Positions 14,042 through 15,863 of a stretch of DNA of 15,863 bases are shown here, piece after piece (positions within the stretch are counted from its first letter, which is position 1; every line of letters begins with the position of its first letter). The DNA lies in assembly GCA_016285215.1 (NCBI GenBank), contig JAEEQI010000043.1, positions 1-15,863 of the forward strand, in the 5' to 3' direction. The notes under the pieces are model-generated. The model did not search any database. It had not been told where the DNA came from and saw only the letters and a program-made list of their open reading frames with translations. The stretch comes from Bacteroidales bacterium (GTDB lineage: Bacteria; Bacteroidota; Bacteroidia; Bacteroidales; UBA932). The translations under genes and the position numbers were made by a program.

Positions 14042-14287
14042 TTACTCACCCACCTTTTCGGCTACCTTGGCGATGGCGTCGCCCACAGTGGCGATACCGC
14101 TGGTTTCCTCATCGGGAATCTTGATGCCAAATACGCGCTCAAATTCCATAAGGAGCTCTACGGTGTCCAGAGAATCGGCACCGAGGTCGTTGGTGAAGCT
14201 GGCACTTTCAGTAACAGCGGACTCCTCGACACCAAGCTTGTCAACGATAATATCCTTGACCTGCTTTACGATTTCTTCCTTAGTCAT
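14042..14287 (-). CDS. acpP: Acyl carrier protein
   Basis: The 81-residue acidic protein carries the motif [16 protein letters not shown] with Ser39 as the 4'-phosphopantetheine attachment site, followed by [17 protein letters not shown], typical of fatty acid synthesis ACPs. It carries growing acyl chains as thioesters for FabD, FabF, FabZ and others, and also feeds lipid A synthesis. It is a single-gene unit here: a terminator lies 16 bases past its stop, and fabF, a frequent downstream partner, is absent. The promoter is the strong match at 14349-14380, giving a leader of about 55 bases. Confidence 0.98.
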   Translation of the reverse strand: MTKEEIVKQVKDIIVDKLGVEESAVTESASFTNDLGADSLDTVELLMEFERVFGIKIPDEETSGIATVGDAIAKVAEKVGE

Positions 14288-14348
14288 AATTGTAGGTTTT
14301 AAGTTTATTGTTTACGTTTATCTCTTTCTTTCAATGCGAAATAACGTG

Positions 14349-14380
14349 CAAATGTAATCAAAATTTCTTAATAATGCAAA
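14349..14380 (-). promoter_or_regulatory. Predicted promoter of acpP
   Basis: On the minus strand TTTG (14377-14380), 20 bases, then TACATTTG (14349-14356) is a full Bacteroidetes consensus match. It overlaps the divergent uvrC promoter by 17 bases. Confidence 0.8.
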
Positions 14381-14395
14381 AATGGACTACCTTTG
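14364..14395 (+). promoter_or_regulatory. Predicted promoter of uvrC
   Basis: TTTC (14364-14367, one mismatch to TTTG), 20 bases, then TACCTTTG (14388-14395). Transcription would start near 14400-14402, leaving a leader of only 7-9 bases before the ATG at 14409. It is interleaved with the acpP promoter. Confidence 0.65.
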
Positions 14396-14408
14396 TACAG
14401 AAGACCCT

Positions 14409-15863
14409 ATGACCGTAAAAGAGAAAATAGCCCTCTTTCCGCATTCCCCCGGCGTGTACCGTTACTATGACGCTGAGGGCAAGGTAATTTATGTGGGCAA
14501 GGCCAAGGATCTGCACAAACGCGTGGCCCAGTATTTTGTGCCGGCGGAGCGTCTGAACACCAAGACGCGCATCCTGGTAAGCAAGATAGCCGACGCCCAG
14601 TTCTCCGTGGTGGATTCAGAGGCCGATGCCCTCCTCCTGGAGAATAACCTCATCAAGCAGTACAAGCCCAAGTACAACATCCTGCTCAAGGATTCCAAGA
14701 CCTATCCCTGGATCTTCGTCACCGGAGAGGAATTCCCCCGTGTCTTCATCACCCGCCGCATAGAGAAGGGAAAGGGGAACCGGTACTTCGGCCCGTACAG
14801 CAGCGCGCTGCACGCGCGCAATCTGGTGGACTTCTTCGGAGAGATTTACCAGCTGCGCACCTGCACCCTCAAGATAACCTCCGACGCCATTCTCCGCGGG
14901 AAGTTCCGCCCCTGCCTCAAGTTCCACATTGGCAAGTGCGGCGCACCCTGCGTGGGTAAGGTCTCCCAGAAGGAGTACGCCCAGCAGATAGAGGAGATTG
15001 TGCACATCCTGAGCGGACGCGGCTCAGAGGTCATCCGCCATTACAAGTCTCTGATGGCCGAAGCCGCCGACCGCCTGGCCTTTGAGGAGGCGCAGGTATA
15101 CAAGGACAAGCTGCGCACCCTGGAGCGCCACTATTCCAAGAGCATCATCACCCAGGCGGCCGAAACCGACGCCGACGTCTTCTCCCTGGTCTTTGACGGG
15201 ACCGAGGCCTTTGGCAACTTCCTCCGCATCCGCGGCGGCGCCATCGTCCAGAGCCTGAACCTGGGCTTCCGCAGCCAGATTGAGGAGGAACAGGCCTCCG
15301 TGCTCTCCACCTTCATCGGAGAGATTGAAGACAAATTCGGCCAGCTTTCCCCCGAGGTCATCGTCCCCTTCCTGCCCGACGTTGAGATTCCCGGCGTGGA
15401 GTTCAAGATTCCCCAGCGCGGAGACAAACTGGCCCTGCTGGAGCTGAGCGCCAAGAACGCCAAGGAGTTCCACTTCAACAGCATCAAGCAGCGGGAGCAC
15501 ACGGACCCCGACGCCTTCCGTATGAGCGTGATGCAGGAGCTGCAGAAGGCCCTGGGGATGCAGGAACTGCCCCGGCATATGGAGTGCTTCGATAACTCCA
15601 ACATCCAGGGCACAAACCCGGTGGCCAGCTGCGTGGTTTTCCGCAACGCAGAGCCCGCCAAGGCCGATTATCGCCGCTTCAAGATCAAGACGGTGGTGGG
15701 CGCCAACGACTACGCCTCTATGAAGGAGGTGGTGAACCGCCGCTACTCCCGTATGCTGGCCGAAAACCCCGACGACCTGCCGCAACTCATAGTGATTGAC
15801 GGCGGCAAGGGACAGCTGGAGTTTGCCCACCAGGCCCTGGCCGAGCTGGGCATCCTGGACCGC
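14409..15863 (+). CDS. uvrC: Excinuclease ABC subunit UvrC, 3' end missing
   Basis: 485 residues are visible of a protein that is normally about 600; the window ends inside the gene. Order of parts: GIY-YIG nuclease domain (about 10-95; GVYRYY with Y17, VIYVGKAK with Y28, R38) for the 3' incision; a Cys cluster (C152, C169, C177, C181); a UVR helix pair near 210-243 that would bind UvrB; then the RNase H-like domain for the 5' incision with D395 (ECFDNSNIQG) and D464 (VIDGGKGQ). UvrC makes both cuts in nucleotide excision repair. I chose the ATG at 14409 because the in-frame ATG at 14382 precedes the -7 box. Confidence 0.97.
   Translation, partial: MTVKEKIALFPHSPGVYRYYDAEGKVIYVGKAKDLHKRVAQYFVPAERLNTKTRILVSKIADAQFSVVDSEADALLLENNLIKQYKPKYNILLKDSKTYPWIFVTGEEFPRVFITRRIEKGKGNRYFGPYSSALHARNLVDFFGEIYQLRTCTLKITSDAILRGKFRPCLKFHIGKCGAPCVGKVSQKEYAQQIEEIVHILSGRGSEVIRHYKSLMAEAADRLAFEEAQVYKDKLRTLERHYSKSIITQAAETDADVFSLVFDGTEAFGNFLRIRGGAIVQSLNLGFRSQIEEEQASVLSTFIGEIEDKFGQLSPEVIVPFLPDVEIPGVEFKIPQRGDKLALLELSAKNAKEFHFNSIKQREHTDPDAFRMSVMQELQKALGMQELPRHMECFDNSNIQGTNPVASCVVFRNAEPAKADYRRFKIKTVVGANDYASMKEVVNRRYSRMLAENPDDLPQLIVIDGGKGQLEFAHQALAELGILDR

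Noticed and set aside
15024..15830. 268-codon open frame antisense to uvrC
   Set aside because: uvrC is unambiguous on the plus strand, and the antisense product is a low-information His/Leu/Gly-rich sequence.

Overview
The window comes from a bacterium of the Bacteroidota, most likely the order Bacteroidales. Three things point there. The promoters fit the Bacteroidetes pattern (TTTG, 19-20 bases, TAnnTTTG). Several families are typical of that phylum (DUF4294, DUF3098, DUF4270 lipoprotein, a short starch-synthase-like protein). Most genes also lack a Shine-Dalgarno (SD) site. Coding sequence is moderately GC-rich and the gaps are AT-rich. The exact genus cannot be read from the sequence.

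Positions 1-7699 (minus strand) hold a compact ribosomal protein operon. In transcription order it runs rplP-rpmC-rpsQ-rplN-rplX-rplE-rpsN-rpsH-rplF-rplR-rpsE-rpmD-rplO-secY-map-infA-rpmJ-rpsM, and rpsM is cut by the window start. This is the end of the S10 cluster plus spc and the start of alpha, in the usual order. The rest of S10 (rpsC back to rpsJ) is absent. Instead, rplP is preceded by an AT-rich gap with its own good promoter match, and beyond that lies a divergent unrelated gene. The operon therefore seems to start at rplP.

Positions 7989-8732 (plus) hold a DUF4294 secreted protein, possibly translated from a leaderless message. It converges on, and overlaps by 13 bases, an envelope operon on the minus strand (11411-8720): ftsX, a DUF3098 membrane protein, uppP and an lpxH-type phosphatase. 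The genes overlap or abut, and together they cover cell division signalling, undecaprenyl phosphate recycling and lipid A synthesis.

Positions 11487-13969 (plus) are a two-gene unit: a starch-synthase N-terminal-like protein that has lost the usual ADP-glucose motif, then a DUF4270 lipoprotein carrying a Tyr-Gly-Gly repeat. A strong hairpin terminator at 13994-14025 separates it from the convergent acpP gene. acpP and the partial uvrC gene (14409 to the window end) are divergent and fired from interleaved promoters.

Most of the window is conserved housekeeping sequence. I do not see a clear new defence, mobile or biosynthetic system. The points of most interest are the split S10 cluster, three strong SD sites in a phylum that rarely uses them, the leaderless gene, the degenerate GT5-like protein and the YGG repeat.
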